Origin: Bacteroidaceae bacterium
Lineage (GTDB): Bacteria > Bacteroidota > Bacteroidia > Bacteroidales > Bacteroidaceae
Assembly: GCA_017546785.1 (NCBI GenBank)
Contig: JAFYRW010000036.1
Span: 1 to 64,000, forward strand
Length of the DNA: 64,000 nt
Direction: 5' to 3'
Shown here: in pieces, positions 1-8,167 of the stretch
Layout of the letters: the number at the start of each line of letters is the position of its first letter
How positions within the stretch are numbered: the stretch's first letter is position 1
Made by a program: the position numbers and the translations under genes
Notes under the pieces: model-generated
What the model was told of the DNA's origin: nothing
Seen by the model: the letters and a program-made list of their open reading frames with translations, nothing else
The model's database searches: none

Positions 1-88
1 CTCTAAGGGTAGTATTCCCTATGAATAGTACCAAGAGGGCGCAAAGAGCAACTTTGCAGAAAAAGTATGTTTTATGTGCTTTTTCCAT
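1..88 (-). CDS. Secreted or membrane protein, N-terminus only (cut by window edge)
   Basis: An ATG at 88 reading leftwards opens an uninterrupted frame to the left edge. The 29 visible residues look like a signal peptide or signal anchor: a charged start (MEKAHKTYFFCK) followed by a hydrophobic core (VALCALLVLFIG). It lies 33 bp downstream of the stop of the next gene on the same strand, so the two may be co-transcribed. No function can be read from this fragment, and chance openness of a short frame cannot be excluded. Confidence 0.5.
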   Translation of the reverse strand, partial: MEKAHKTYFFCKVALCALLVLFIGNTTLR

Positions 89-121
89 ATGTGCTTTATT
101 TATTCGTTTTTTCTTTATTTT

Positions 122-1093
122 TTACTGCAGGATAGAATCCAGAATATGGATATATTCTTTGTTTATGTTGTATTTCTCTTTGTAGTCGCTGTAGAGTGCG
201 TCGGCACGTTCAATCTCCTGTCCGTTCTTTATGAAATTGCACAATAGATTGTATAGCACAAAGTCGCGGGGCGCGCCTGTGTAGAATTCAGCAATCTCGG
301 CGTAGATGCTCTCCAAGCGGCTGGGCATTCTGTAATTCTCGCCTGCTGCGGCAGCCTTTTTCTCGTTTGCAAAGAAACAGTAGCGCATAAGCAGACTAGC
401 ATATTCGGGATTGCTCAACGATGCAGCATCTTGACGAGGCTCAAAGCCATCCATAATAGACCAATAGTCGCCAATCTCCTGCTCCTCGACAGCTGTGCCG
501 CGTACGCTTGCATACATTACAGGGTATTCCATAAACGAAAGATAAGCCTCGGACTCAATGCCTGCCAGAATGTAGTTGGCAACATCCTTGTCCAATTGTG
601 AATTGGCAATCATTTCGTTTACCTTTGCCAACAGTGTGCGTGAGTCGTCTATTCTTTCTTTGGGCTTGATGTCCAATGCTACGCAACCGAGCAATTGGCT
701 CTTGTAGCGTAAATCACGTTTAAGGTTGTCAATGTCCTGAAGGAAATTGTTGTTTCTTACAGCATTGTCGCATCCGCTGAATGTGATGTCGATATTACGT
801 CCCTCGTATCTCATTTCAACAAAAAGGCTGTCGCCGGTCTGCATCAACAATTTTGTCTTTCCGTTGATGAGCATACAAACAGTGTTGTCGATAGAGAATT
901 GGTAAAGATGCTCCTCACCGGGATTGGTGTAGAATTCCTGATGGATTAAAGGAGTCTGAACGCAATCGAAATATACCATTTCGCCTTTGTAACCATAAAT
1001 TTGCGCACTAAGCGTTGTGTTGTGTTCCTGTGCATTGATGGTTGCAAACATTGTAGCAATGGCAAAGATTGCCGATAAAAATAGTTTTCTCAT
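122..1093 (-). CDS. Secreted protein of unknown function, DUF4369-like N-terminus without thioredoxin domain
   Basis: 323 residues beginning with a clear signal peptide (MRKLFLSAIFAIATMFATINAQ). The start at 1093 is preferred over an upstream in-frame ATG at 1153 because a good Bacteroidetes promoter sits at 1132-1160, inside the longer version. The N-terminal third, with an extracellular beta-rich look and the segment INGKTKLLMQTGDSLFVEM, resembles the domain that precedes thioredoxin modules in Bacteroidales TlpA/AhpC-type proteins. The rest is helical and has no CxxC thioredoxin site. Function is unknown; family resemblance is an impression from composition and motif only. Confidence 0.75.
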   Translation of the reverse strand: MRKLFLSAIFAIATMFATINAQEHNTTLSAQIYGYKGEMVYFDCVQTPLIHQEFYTNPGEEHLYQFSIDNTVCMLINGKTKLLMQTGDSLFVEMRYEGRNIDITFSGCDNAVRNNNFLQDIDNLKRDLRYKSQLLGCVALDIKPKERIDDSRTLLAKVNEMIANSQLDKDVANYILAGIESEAYLSFMEYPVMYASVRGTAVEEQEIGDYWSIMDGFEPRQDAASLSNPEYASLLMRYCFFANEKKAAAAGENYRMPSRLESIYAEIAEFYTGAPRDFVLYNLLCNFIKNGQEIERADALYSDYKEKYNINKEYIHILDSILQ

Positions 1094-1131
1094 AGTTGTA
1101 TTTTGTTTTATAAAATTATCAGAATCGTGCA

Positions 1132-1160
1132 CAAAAATATACAATGTTTTCAAAAAGCAA
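1132..1160 (-). promoter_or_regulatory. Bacteroidetes-type promoter of the secreted-protein gene
   Basis: On the minus strand TTG (1158-1160) is followed after 18 nt by TATTTTTG (1139-1132), matching the TTG/TAnnTTTG consensus. It supports the start codon at 1093. Confidence 0.55.
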
Positions 1161-1333
1161 TTATTTTATGTGTGATATTTATAATTATAAATAATAAACA
1201 AGGTGAATTTTGAGATTTTTTAACTAATCATTTAACTTTTTAAAACTTTTGATATGCCCGTTTGTTGCAATAGTAAATTTATATAGCCCTGTCGAAAAGT
1301 TAGTATCTCTCTGCTCGTTTGTATACTATATTT

Positions 1334-1361
1334 GAGCAAAAGCTCCAATATACTTTTGCTC
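1334..1361. repeat. Inverted repeat, 9-bp stem
   Basis: GAGCAAAAG (1334-1342) and CTTTTGCTC (1353-1361) form a perfect 9-bp stem with a 10-nt loop upstream of the formylglycine-enzyme-like gene. It could be an operator or the remains of a terminator. Confidence 0.5.
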
Positions 1362-1367
1362 GCTGTA

Positions 1368-1396
1368 ATAAATATTCAAGCAAGCTTGATATTTAT
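1368..1396. repeat. Inverted repeat, 13-bp arms
   Basis: ATAAATATTCAAGC (1368-1381) and GCTTGATATTTAT (1384-1396) are complementary with one bulged T and a 2-nt centre. The right arm contains the TTG taken as -33 element of the downstream promoter, so a protein or cruciform here would compete with RNA polymerase. Confidence 0.5.
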
Positions 1397-1418
1397 CGCT
1401 CGCTTATGCGTATATTTG
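1386..1418 (+). promoter_or_regulatory. Promoter-like element for the rightward lipoprotein gene
   Basis: TTG (1386-1388), a 22-nt spacer and TATATTTG (1411-1418). The spacer is slightly long. The expected transcript would begin about 20 nt before the ATG at 1444. Confidence 0.5.
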
Positions 1419-1443
1419 CAAAAATGAATTCATTTAACGGAAT

Positions 1444-2232
1444 ATGGGAAGAAGATTCTTTTTTTCGATGCTTGTTTTACTTCTGATTGTGGGAGGGATG
1501 ATGTGTACAAGCTGTTGCGCGAACAAGACTTTTGTGTCAAAGAAATTTACTGTAAATGGTGCGTCGTTTACAATGGTCAAGGTAAAAGGCTCTACATTTA
1601 AAATGGGAGCAATGCCCGCTTGCAATATTGCCGAAGAGGATGAATACCCTGTGCATAATGTGTTTCTTAATGACTATTATATAGGAGAAACAGAGGTAAC
1701 TCGCGAACTATGGAGTGCTGTGATGGGCAACGACCCTTCGGGAATGCAGGGGACAGGACAATCTCCCGTAGAGAGTGTAAATTGGAACGATTGTAATAAT
1801 TTTTTAAATAAGTTGAATGAACTTACTGGCGCTAATTTCTGTTTGCCTACCGAGGCTCAGTGGGAGTATGCCGCGCGTGGCGGTAGAAACTCAAAGGGGT
1901 ATCTTTACAGCGGCAGCGACAATATAGACGATGTTGCTTGGTACAAGGAGAATGCCAATAATGGAGTAAACGAGGTAAAGAAAAAGATGCCTAATGAATT
2001 GGGTCTTTATGATATGAGCGGCAATGTGTCGGAGTGGTGCAGCGACTGGTACGGTGAATATCCCGCAAATGATGTCTCTAATCCTGTGGGAGTATCCTCG
2101 GGACATTGCAGGGTTATTCGTGGCGGCTGCTGGATAAACGAGGAGAGTATATGTCGAGTGACCGACAGGACTTTAGGGGCTCCGCGTGGCAGTGGCTGTA
2201 TATTGGGACTACGCCTCTGCCTTACAGAATAG
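1444..2232 (+). CDS. Formylglycine-generating-enzyme (SUMF1)-like lipoprotein
   Basis: 262 residues. A hydrophobic leader (FSMLVLLLIVGGMMCTSCC) with cysteines at its end suggests a lipoprotein. The rest is one FGE-sulfatase/SUMF1 domain: VKGSTFKMG near the start, the hallmark LPTEAQWEYAARGG, YDMSGNVSEWCSDWY, and a C-terminal RVIRGGCW...LGLRLC. Aligned by eye to the human enzyme, the position of the first catalytic cysteine is Asn, while the second is retained (ESIC). It is therefore probably not a sulfatase activator but a surface or periplasmic member of the family, as GldK is. It is monocistronic between a promoter at 1386-1418 and the terminator at 2251-2291. Confidence 0.85.
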   Translation: MGRRFFFSMLVLLLIVGGMMCTSCCANKTFVSKKFTVNGASFTMVKVKGSTFKMGAMPACNIAEEDEYPVHNVFLNDYYIGETEVTRELWSAVMGNDPSGMQGTGQSPVESVNWNDCNNFLNKLNELTGANFCLPTEAQWEYAARGGRNSKGYLYSGSDNIDDVAWYKENANNGVNEVKKKMPNELGLYDMSGNVSEWCSDWYGEYPANDVSNPVGVSSGHCRVIRGGCWINEESICRVTDRTLGAPRGSGCILGLRLCLTE

Positions 2233-2250
2233 GATAGCCTATAAATGATA

Positions 2251-2291
2251 AAATGATAAATGGTGGTCAAATTGACCACCATTTATCATTT
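2251..2291. terminator. Bidirectional terminator, 20-bp perfect stem
   Basis: Arms 2251-2270 and 2272-2291 are perfectly complementary around one central base. The stem lies between two convergent genes and includes the ybeY stop codon (2286-2288). AT-rich outer arms supply U-rich ends on both strands. Confidence 0.85.
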
Positions 2292-2708
2292 CTGTTCCTC
2301 GAATATTGCAAGAGCCTTATTCTCCTCCTGCTCCATAATCTCGCGCTCTCCCTCTCCTTTATCGTTTATTCCGCAAAGGTGAAGCACTCCGTGGATAATC
2401 ACTCGCAGAAGCTCGCGTTCATAGCTCTCGGCGACAAGCTCGCTGTTGGTGCGCACTGTGTCGAGACTTATAAAAAGGTCGCCGCTGATAATATTATCCT
2501 CGCAATAGTCGAATGTGATAATATCGGTGTAATAGTCGTGCTGAAGATATTCGCGGTTCACCTCAAGAATCTTTTCGTCGTCGCAAAAAATGTAGGCAAT
2601 CTCTCCAACCTTCTTGTTGTAGCTTGCTGCTACCTTTTTTATCCACGCTGTAATCTCGCGTCTCTTTATCGCGGGCATTTTAACGCCCTCTGTCTGATAG
2701 CTTATCAT
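2286..2708 (-). CDS. ybeY: Endoribonuclease YbeY, rRNA maturation factor
   Basis: 140 residues, the usual length of this single-domain metallo-endoribonuclease, which processes the 3' end of 16S rRNA and takes part in ribosome quality control in the cytoplasm. The zinc-site signature reads HGVLHLCGIND (H106, H110). The third ligand, His in Escherichia coli (HGxLHLxGYDH), is Asp116 here, a conservative ligand change that I believe is common in Bacteroidota. The gene follows spmAB by 33 bp on the same strand and its stop lies inside a terminator stem, so it ends that operon. Confidence 0.93.
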   Translation of the reverse strand: MISYQTEGVKMPAIKRREITAWIKKVAASYNKKVGEIAYIFCDDEKILEVNREYLQHDYYTDIITFDYCEDNIISGDLFISLDTVRTNSELVAESYERELLRVIIHGVLHLCGINDKGEGEREIMEQEENKALAIFEEQK

Positions 2709-2741
2709 AATTTTGTTAATTTATTGTCAATCTTTAAGTTC

Positions 2742-3974
2742 CTATCCAAAGAAAATATATGCAATGGCAATGGCTGCCAGAATTCCGGCAAGGTCGGCGA
2801 GTAGTCCGCAACTTATTGCGTGGCGTGTTTTGCGTATACCGACGCTACCAAAATAGACAGCTAAAATATAGAATGTAGTGTCGGTCGCCCCCTGAAAGAT
2901 GCAGGCGAGACGTCCAGCAAAAGAGTCGGGGCCGTATGTTGTCATTGCGTCAATCATAAGTCCGCGGGCACCGCTGCCACTCAATGGCTTCATTATCGCT
3001 GTGGGGAGCGCTCCGACAAAATCGGAATTTCCTCCGCAGGCCTCTACGCACCACGCTACTCCTCCCATAATAAAGTCCATTCCTCCCGATGCGCGGAATA
3101 CTCCTATGGCAACCAGAATAGCCACAAGGTAGGGGATTATTCTTATCGCGGTGGAGAATCCCTCTTTTGCGCCCTCTATGAATGCTTCGTATACATTTAT
3201 CCTGCGCAGGACTCCTGCTGTTATGAATGCTATGATTATGGAGAAGAGCAGTACATTGGCTATGCTTGTCGAGAATATCTCAACGTCGCTGCGCGACAGC
3301 ATTGTCATTCCCCACGTTCCCAATGCTACAAACAGGCATACTCCCGCAAGGAACAGCATCATTGGACGGTTGAAAAGGTTTATCCTCTGATAGATGCTTG
3401 TTATTACGAGTCCCGCGATTGTAGCAACGGTTGTTGCCAATAGTATAGGGATAAATACGTCGGTGGGTTGTGCTGCTCCCAATTGTGTGCGGTAGGCAAG
3501 CACTGTCATAGGGATAAGCGTAAGCCCCGATGTATTGAGCACAAGGAACATAATCATTGGGTTGGTGGCCGTATCCTTCTTTGGGTTAAGCTCCTGAAGT
3601 TCCTGCATTGCTTTTAGTCCCATAGGCGTTGCTGCATTGTCGAGTCCCAGCATATTGGCCGCAAAATTCATAAACATTGTGCCGGTAACAGGATGCCCTT
3701 TGGGAATATCGGGAAATACTCGTGTAAAGATCGGGGCGAGCATCTTTGCCAAAAGGTCCACAAGGCCTCCTCGCTCGCCGATTTTCATTATGCCCATCCA
3801 CAGCGACAGTACTCCGGTGAGTCCGAGAGAAATTTCAAAGGCTGTCTTTGCCGTTGAAAAGGTAGAATTCATTATTTCGGGGAATACTGTTGTGTCGCCC
3901 CAAAATATCAATTTGAATAGGGCAATGAAGAATGCCACTATAAAAAATGCTATCCAAATGTAGTTTAGTACCAT
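2742..3974 (-). CDS. Fused SpmA/SpmB nucleoside-recognition (Gate) membrane protein
   Basis: 410 residues and strongly hydrophobic, with about ten membrane segments. The N-terminal half carries FSTAKTAFEISLGLTG and the asparagine-rich NFAANMLGLDNAATP typical of SpmA. The C-terminal half has the SpmB-like LVAIGVFRASGGMDF and ALPTAIMKPLSGSGARG. In Firmicutes these are two proteins needed for spore core dehydration; in non-sporulating Bacteroidales the fusion is common and its substrate unknown. The start at 3974 (MVLNYIW) is chosen because upstream codons are charged and lie before the hydrophobic start. It is likely co-transcribed with ybeY. Confidence 0.88.
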   Translation of the reverse strand: MVLNYIWIAFFIVAFFIALFKLIFWGDTTVFPEIMNSTFSTAKTAFEISLGLTGVLSLWMGIMKIGERGGLVDLLAKMLAPIFTRVFPDIPKGHPVTGTMFMNFAANMLGLDNAATPMGLKAMQELQELNPKKDTATNPMIMFLVLNTSGLTLIPMTVLAYRTQLGAAQPTDVFIPILLATTVATIAGLVITSIYQRINLFNRPMMLFLAGVCLFVALGTWGMTMLSRSDVEIFSTSIANVLLFSIIIAFITAGVLRRINVYEAFIEGAKEGFSTAIRIIPYLVAILVAIGVFRASGGMDFIMGGVAWCVEACGGNSDFVGALPTAIMKPLSGSGARGLMIDAMTTYGPDSFAGRLACIFQGATDTTFYILAVYFGSVGIRKTRHAISCGLLADLAGILAAIAIAYIFFG

Positions 3975-4114
3975 AGTTGCTGTTTGCTGCGATGCAAAAA
4001 TAATATTTTTTTTGCATTGCGAGGCATATTGTGGCAATATAAGAATTTACCTGTAATTTGATTGTCGGTAATTTGTTTTTTTCCGTTTCTGGTGGAAACT
4101 CGCGATTTTTGCAT

Positions 4115-4122
4115 TATCTTCG
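4115..4122 (+). promoter_or_regulatory. Possible -7 element of ruvB
   Basis: TATCTTCG resembles TAnnTTTG and lies 26 nt before the ruvB ATG. No clear -33 element is visible at the right distance. Confidence 0.35.
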
Positions 4123-4147
4123 CGATGAATAACGAAAAATCTCATTT

Positions 4148-5164
4148 ATGAGTGCAGAATTTGATATTCGAGGCAGACACAGCGACAAGGAATTCGAGAA
4201 TGCATTGCGCCCTCTTGCTTTCCACGATTTTACCGGTCAGGACAAGATAGTAAGTAACTTACGTATTTTTGTTCAGGCTGCAAAGATGCGTGGCGAGTCG
4301 CTCGACCACGTGCTGTTGCACGGCCCTCCGGGATTGGGAAAAACAACGCTTAGCAACATTATAGCCAATGAATTGGGCGTTGGCTTCAAGGTAACCTCGG
4401 GCCCTGTGCTCGATAAGCCGGGCGACCTTGCCGGAATATTGACCTCTCTTGAACCTAACGATGTTCTGTTCATCGACGAGATTCATCGTCTCTCTCCTAT
4501 CGTCGAGGAGTATCTCTATTCGGCAATGGAGGACTATCGCATTGATATTCTCATAGATAAAGGTCCGTCGGCACGCTCCATACAAATAGACTTAAGTCCT
4601 TTTACGCTCATTGGTGCAACCACCCGTAGCGGACTATTGACTGCTCCTCTGCGTGCTCGCTTCGGAATAAATATGCATCTTGAATATTACGACAGCGAGA
4701 CGCTGGCCGGTATAATTGCCCGTTCGGCACAGATTCTGCGTGTGTCGTACGACGAGGAGGCTACCTACGAAATTGCGCGTCGCAGTCGCGGTACGCCCCG
4801 TATAGCCAATGCTCTGTTGCGTCGTGTGCGTGATTTTGCTCAGGTGATGGGCGACGGACACATAACAAATGCCATTGCAAAGATGGCATTGGAGGCTCTG
4901 AACATCGATAAATATGGCCTTGACGAGATTGACAACAAGATTCTCTGCACCATTATCGATAAGTTCAAGGGTGGTCCTGTGGGAATAGGCACTATAGCAA
5001 CTGCTCTTAGCGAGGATGCTGGAACCATCGAAGAGGTATATGAGCCCTATCTTATTAAAGAGGGATTCTTGAAGCGTACCCCTCGTGGACGAGAGGTTAC
5101 TGAGCTTGCTTACAAGCATTTGGGACGCAGTAAGTACGGGGCGATAGATGGTACGTTATTCTGA
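4148..5164 (+). CDS. ruvB: Holliday junction branch migration ATPase RuvB
   Basis: 338 residues, typical length. RuvB is the hexameric AAA+ motor that, with RuvA and RuvC, drives branch migration of Holliday junctions in recombinational repair. Walker A is GPPGLGKT (59-66), Walker B is FIDEIH (108-113), sensor 1 is GATTRSG and the arginine finger region is APLRARFG. The C-terminal winged helix ends with [16 protein letters not shown]. The gene is single and converges on wbqC with only 2 bp between stop codons. Confidence 0.98.
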   Translation: MSAEFDIRGRHSDKEFENALRPLAFHDFTGQDKIVSNLRIFVQAAKMRGESLDHVLLHGPPGLGKTTLSNIIANELGVGFKVTSGPVLDKPGDLAGILTSLEPNDVLFIDEIHRLSPIVEEYLYSAMEDYRIDILIDKGPSARSIQIDLSPFTLIGATTRSGLLTAPLRARFGINMHLEYYDSETLAGIIARSAQILRVSYDEEATYEIARRSRGTPRIANALLRRVRDFAQVMGDGHITNAIAKMALEALNIDKYGLDEIDNKILCTIIDKFKGGPVGIGTIATALSEDAGTIEEVYEPYLIKEGFLKRTPRGREVTELAYKHLGRSKYGAIDGTLF

Positions 5165-5166
5165 TT

Positions 5167-5775
5167 CTATAGATTCTTTGCCATATTCTGCAGCACAATG
5201 AGTCCTTCGGGGCCCATATTGAATAGTAAATCCACAATGCTCAGATTGGGGATAAAGCCGTTGCGCTGCGAGAATACCTGATAGTACTCCTCTCCTCTGG
5301 TATTTTCAATCTCTTTTGGATCAGCTAATGCCCTACAGTCCATAATGTCGGCATTTGCGGCATTCTCTGTAACTATTGTCGGGCGCTCAAGAGTAAGAAG
5401 CTCGCACACGGTATTGTGCAGCCTTATATTAAAGTCCATAAGGAACCCATCTTTTTCCTCGTAGAAATGGGCAAAATCATCGGCATAATAGTCAAAGAAA
5501 GGGCTCTTTCGGTACGCGCTTACAATGGCGTTCCAATGTAGGTGACGCCAATTCCCGTGCTCACTGATGCGTACGTCGCGCATTGCCTGACGCCCATTAT
5601 GCTGAATGGGTATTGTCAGCGCCTGTGTACCATTCTCGGTGGCTATCATCGCACGGTTGCGGAATGTCTGTTTGACGAATGTCGATTCTCCGTCTATCAG
5701 CATACTGTCCGATGCGAATAGTCGTACATAAAGAGGGATGGGTGCAAGATAGAGCGGGTGGGTGAGAAGCTGCAT
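5167..5775 (-). CDS. WbqC-like family protein
   Basis: 202 residues matching the WbqC-like family (PF08889): the N-terminal HPLYLAPIPLYVRL and the conserved ETFVKQTFRNR-type segment (here STFVKQTFRNRAMI), followed by HWNAIVSAYRKSPFFDYY. Family members are found in O-antigen loci and near lepB in Bacteroidales, but their reaction is not established. It follows lepB by 6 bp and is the last gene of the dapB-lepB-wbqC operon. Confidence 0.85.
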   Translation of the reverse strand: MQLLTHPLYLAPIPLYVRLFASDSMLIDGESTFVKQTFRNRAMIATENGTQALTIPIQHNGRQAMRDVRISEHGNWRHLHWNAIVSAYRKSPFFDYYADDFAHFYEEKDGFLMDFNIRLHNTVCELLTLERPTIVTENAANADIMDCRALADPKEIENTRGEEYYQVFSQRNGFIPNLSIVDLLFNMGPEGLIVLQNMAKNL

Positions 5776-5781
5776 AAACTC

Positions 5782-7203
5782 TTATTTGAAACTATCTACA
5801 CTGCGGAACAGACGGTCCCAACGTATCTTGCCGTCGAACCAGCCGCGGTCCTTGTCGAGAGAGAGCCATACGAACAGAGGCTTTCCTACTATATGGTCCT
5901 CGGGAACGAATCCCCAGTAACGCGAGTCGGCGCTATTGTGTCGGTTGTCGCCCATCATCCAATAGTAATCCATTGCGAATGTATAGCGGTTGCTCTCTGT
6001 GCCGTTGATGAATATCTTTCCATCCTTAACCTCCAATTTGTTACCCTCGTAGGCAACAATGGGGCGTTCGTATATGGGTAGATTCTCCAATGTGAGCTCA
6101 ATGCTCTCGCCGCGTTTGGGAATCCATACGGGACCGTAGTTGTCTGCAGTCCATTTTGTGTAGCCGTTCAACGGATAGATATCTTCGGTTGTATTGCTCT
6201 CGAACGGTTCAATCGATTCAACCAATTTTGTGTATTTTGCAAGCTTGTCTCTTGTTTCGTCGGTCAGCGGTATAAGGTGTCTGCCGTTACCCTGTCTCTG
6301 AAGGTCGTCCTTGCTTATACCAAGCTCGTGGCGTATGCGCTCGGGGAGTACTCCCTTGAATTTCACCCAATAGTTAAACTGTACATTCTGTGGCTCTTTG
6401 TTCTTTGTGCCGTTCAGGAAAATCTCCTTGTCCTTTATCTCAAGAATGTCGCCGGGCATTCCTACGCATCGCTTTACATAATTTTCGCGACGATCGACGG
6501 GGCGCCACATTTTTTTACCAAAAATGTGCGGATTCTTGTCAATATAGTCGCGTCCCGCAGCAAAGTATAGGTCATACACCGCTCTTTGACGCTCGGTGTC
6601 TAAGCTATCCATTTCGGGGTTGTTGGGGTAGCGTCCCATTCCGATAAAAAGGGATTCTGCGTAATAGTCTATAATCTGCGGGTTGCTTACCACGGTGTCT
6701 CCGGCGGGATAGTTGAATACGACAATGTCGTTAAGCTCAATATCTTCGAGTCCTTTTACTCTCTCGTAGGGCCACTGCACCGCGTCGATGTAACTTTTGC
6801 AATTGGCAACGGGCAGTGTGTGCTGTGTGAGAGGCATACTCAAGGGGGTGTGCGGCTTACGCGGTCCGTAGTTAAGCTTGCTCACAAAAAGGTAATCTCC
6901 TACCAGCAACGACTTTTCGAGCGAAGAGGTTGGAATTACATAATTCTGAAAAAAGTAGAGGTTCACAAAGTAAACGGCTATAAGAGCAAACACAATTGCA
7001 TCGACCCAGCTCATCACCTGACGCAACAATTGGTTCTTTGACTCTTTCCACCAGCCCCACTTTATGAATTTTGTTGTGTAATTATCAACGATAAAAGGTA
7101 TTACAACAATTCCCCACCAACTCTTTACCCACACGAGGAACAATATGTACAGAGTGAGGACAATAATCAGTCTTATCCAATCTTTTGTTGTTGGCTTTCT
7201 CAT
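5782..7203 (-). CDS. lepB: Signal peptidase I
   Basis: 473 residues, longer than the E. coli enzyme and typical of Bacteroidales type I signal peptidases, which cleave Sec/Tat signal peptides on the outer face of the inner membrane. Two N-terminal membrane segments (about 11-40 and 65-85) precede the catalytic serine S94 in IPTSSLEKSLLVGD, where Leu replaces the usual Met after Ser. The catalytic lysine is K244 in NYVKRCVGMPGD. A large insertion separates this from the C-terminal box MGDNRHNSADSRYWG. It sits between dapB (51 bp upstream) and wbqC (6 bp downstream). Confidence 0.96.
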   Translation of the reverse strand: MRKPTTKDWIRLIIVLTLYILFLVWVKSWWGIVVIPFIVDNYTTKFIKWGWWKESKNQLLRQVMSWVDAIVFALIAVYFVNLYFFQNYVIPTSSLEKSLLVGDYLFVSKLNYGPRKPHTPLSMPLTQHTLPVANCKSYIDAVQWPYERVKGLEDIELNDIVVFNYPAGDTVVSNPQIIDYYAESLFIGMGRYPNNPEMDSLDTERQRAVYDLYFAAGRDYIDKNPHIFGKKMWRPVDRRENYVKRCVGMPGDILEIKDKEIFLNGTKNKEPQNVQFNYWVKFKGVLPERIRHELGISKDDLQRQGNGRHLIPLTDETRDKLAKYTKLVESIEPFESNTTEDIYPLNGYTKWTADNYGPVWIPKRGESIELTLENLPIYERPIVAYEGNKLEVKDGKIFINGTESNRYTFAMDYYWMMGDNRHNSADSRYWGFVPEDHIVGKPLFVWLSLDKDRGWFDGKIRWDRLFRSVDSFK

Positions 7204-7254
7204 TTTTTTGCTGGTGTGTTAATGTTTAATTTGTTACCTTTTTATCGATGTTTT

Positions 7255-8022
7255 TTAGAAATTGAAAAGGTCTTTCATTCCCAAGAATCCGCTGTTGTCG
7301 TTTACATACTCGGCAGCGAGTACTGCGCCTAATGCAAAGCCGCTACGGTTCTTTGCATCGTGTGTAATTGTGATACTATCGGCTGCCGAGTCGTAGGTGA
7401 TAGTGTGAATGCCGGGAACCTCTCCGCGACGTACGGCATTTATCTTAAGCTCTTCGGCTGTGGCGTCGGCACCTTTTGTTACACTGCCATCCTTGTTTGT
7501 AACATCGCCGAGCACCCATTTGCTCTTGCGGTCGAGCTGCTCGAGAATACCCTCGCCCAATGTGATTGCTGTACCGCTGGGAGCATCTAATTTGTGAATG
7601 TGGTGTGTTTCCTCCATTTCAACGTCGTATGCGGGGAAGCGGTTCATTATTTTTGCCAAATAACGGTTCACCGCCGAGAAGATGGCAACTCCTAAACTGA
7701 AATTGCTCGACCAGAAGAGTGTCTTTCCTTCGTTTGCACACAAATTGCGCATCTCCTCTTCGTGATTGTGAATCCATCCGGTGCTGCCGCTTACAACCTT
7801 TACGCCAACGCTCATTGCATCCTTGCAGTTGTTGTATGCAACAGATGGGGCGGTAAACTCAATTGCAACGTCGGCCGAAGCAAAAGCCTTGCCGAAAATC
7901 TCTTCGCGGTTGTTAATATCTATGATTGAGACAATATTGTGTCCTCTCTCGAGGGCAATTTTCTCAATCTCTTTTCCCATTTTTCCGTAACCTATAAGTG
8001 CTATATTCATAATATTGTTCAT
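7255..8022 (-). CDS. dapB: 4-hydroxy-tetrahydrodipicolinate reductase DapB
   Basis: 255 residues. DapB uses NAD(P)H to reduce the product of DapA in the lysine/diaminopimelate pathway, feeding peptidoglycan. The nucleotide-binding motif is GYGKMG (11-16) and the catalytic/substrate segment is ETHHIHKLDAPSGTA (138-151, with H140, H141 and K144). The start used is ATG at 8022; an internal ATG four codons later is also possible. It is the first gene of dapB-lepB-wbqC. Confidence 0.96.
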   Translation of the reverse strand: MNNIMNIALIGYGKMGKEIEKIALERGHNIVSIIDINNREEIFGKAFASADVAIEFTAPSVAYNNCKDAMSVGVKVVSGSTGWIHNHEEEMRNLCANEGKTLFWSSNFSLGVAIFSAVNRYLAKIMNRFPAYDVEMEETHHIHKLDAPSGTAITLGEGILEQLDRKSKWVLGDVTNKDGSVTKGADATAEELKINAVRRGEVPGIHTITYDSAADSITITHDAKNRSGFALGAVLAAEYVNDNSGFLGMKDLFNF

Positions 8023-8034
8023 TTTAAGACGGTG

Positions 8035-8042
8035 CGAAGATA
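8035..8042 (-). promoter_or_regulatory. Possible -7 element of dapB
   Basis: The minus strand reads TATCTTCG 13 nt before the dapB start. No clear -33 element is seen. Confidence 0.35.
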
Positions 8043-8083
8043 ACTATTTTTTCTGTAGTACGGTAAATTTCAAATAAATATTG

Positions 8084-8091
8084 TATCTTTG
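8084..8091 (+). promoter_or_regulatory. Likely -7 element of metG
   Basis: TATCTTTG matches TAnnTTTG, leaving a leader of about 70 nt before the metG ATG. The leader begins with a short inverted repeat (TTGCG ... CGCAA). No -33 TTTG is visible. Confidence 0.45.
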
Positions 8092-8167
8092 GCGGTCATT
8101 GCGCGTGTATACGCAATATATGCGCGTATTTATTATGTGAATTTAAAATAAAAAACAAAATAATTTT

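Larger units (their letters stand above)
1094..1443. other. 350-bp intergenic region between divergent genes, rich in inverted repeats
   Basis: No gene was seen in this gap. It holds the leftward promoter at 1132-1160 and a rightward promoter-like element at 1386-1418. It also holds a second TATATTTG at 1327-1334 with no upstream -33 element, and two strong hairpins at 1334-1361 and 1368-1396. A 10-bp palindrome ATGAATTCAT at 1424-1433 lies just upstream of the next start codon. The two TATATTTG boxes sit in similar surroundings (GCTCG before, GCAAAA after), suggesting a duplicated promoter segment. Confidence 0.6.

Noticed and set aside
2742-3974. Evidence of sporulation from the SpmA/SpmB-like gene
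   Set aside because: The fused form is common in non-sporulating Bacteroidales; no other sporulation genes are present.
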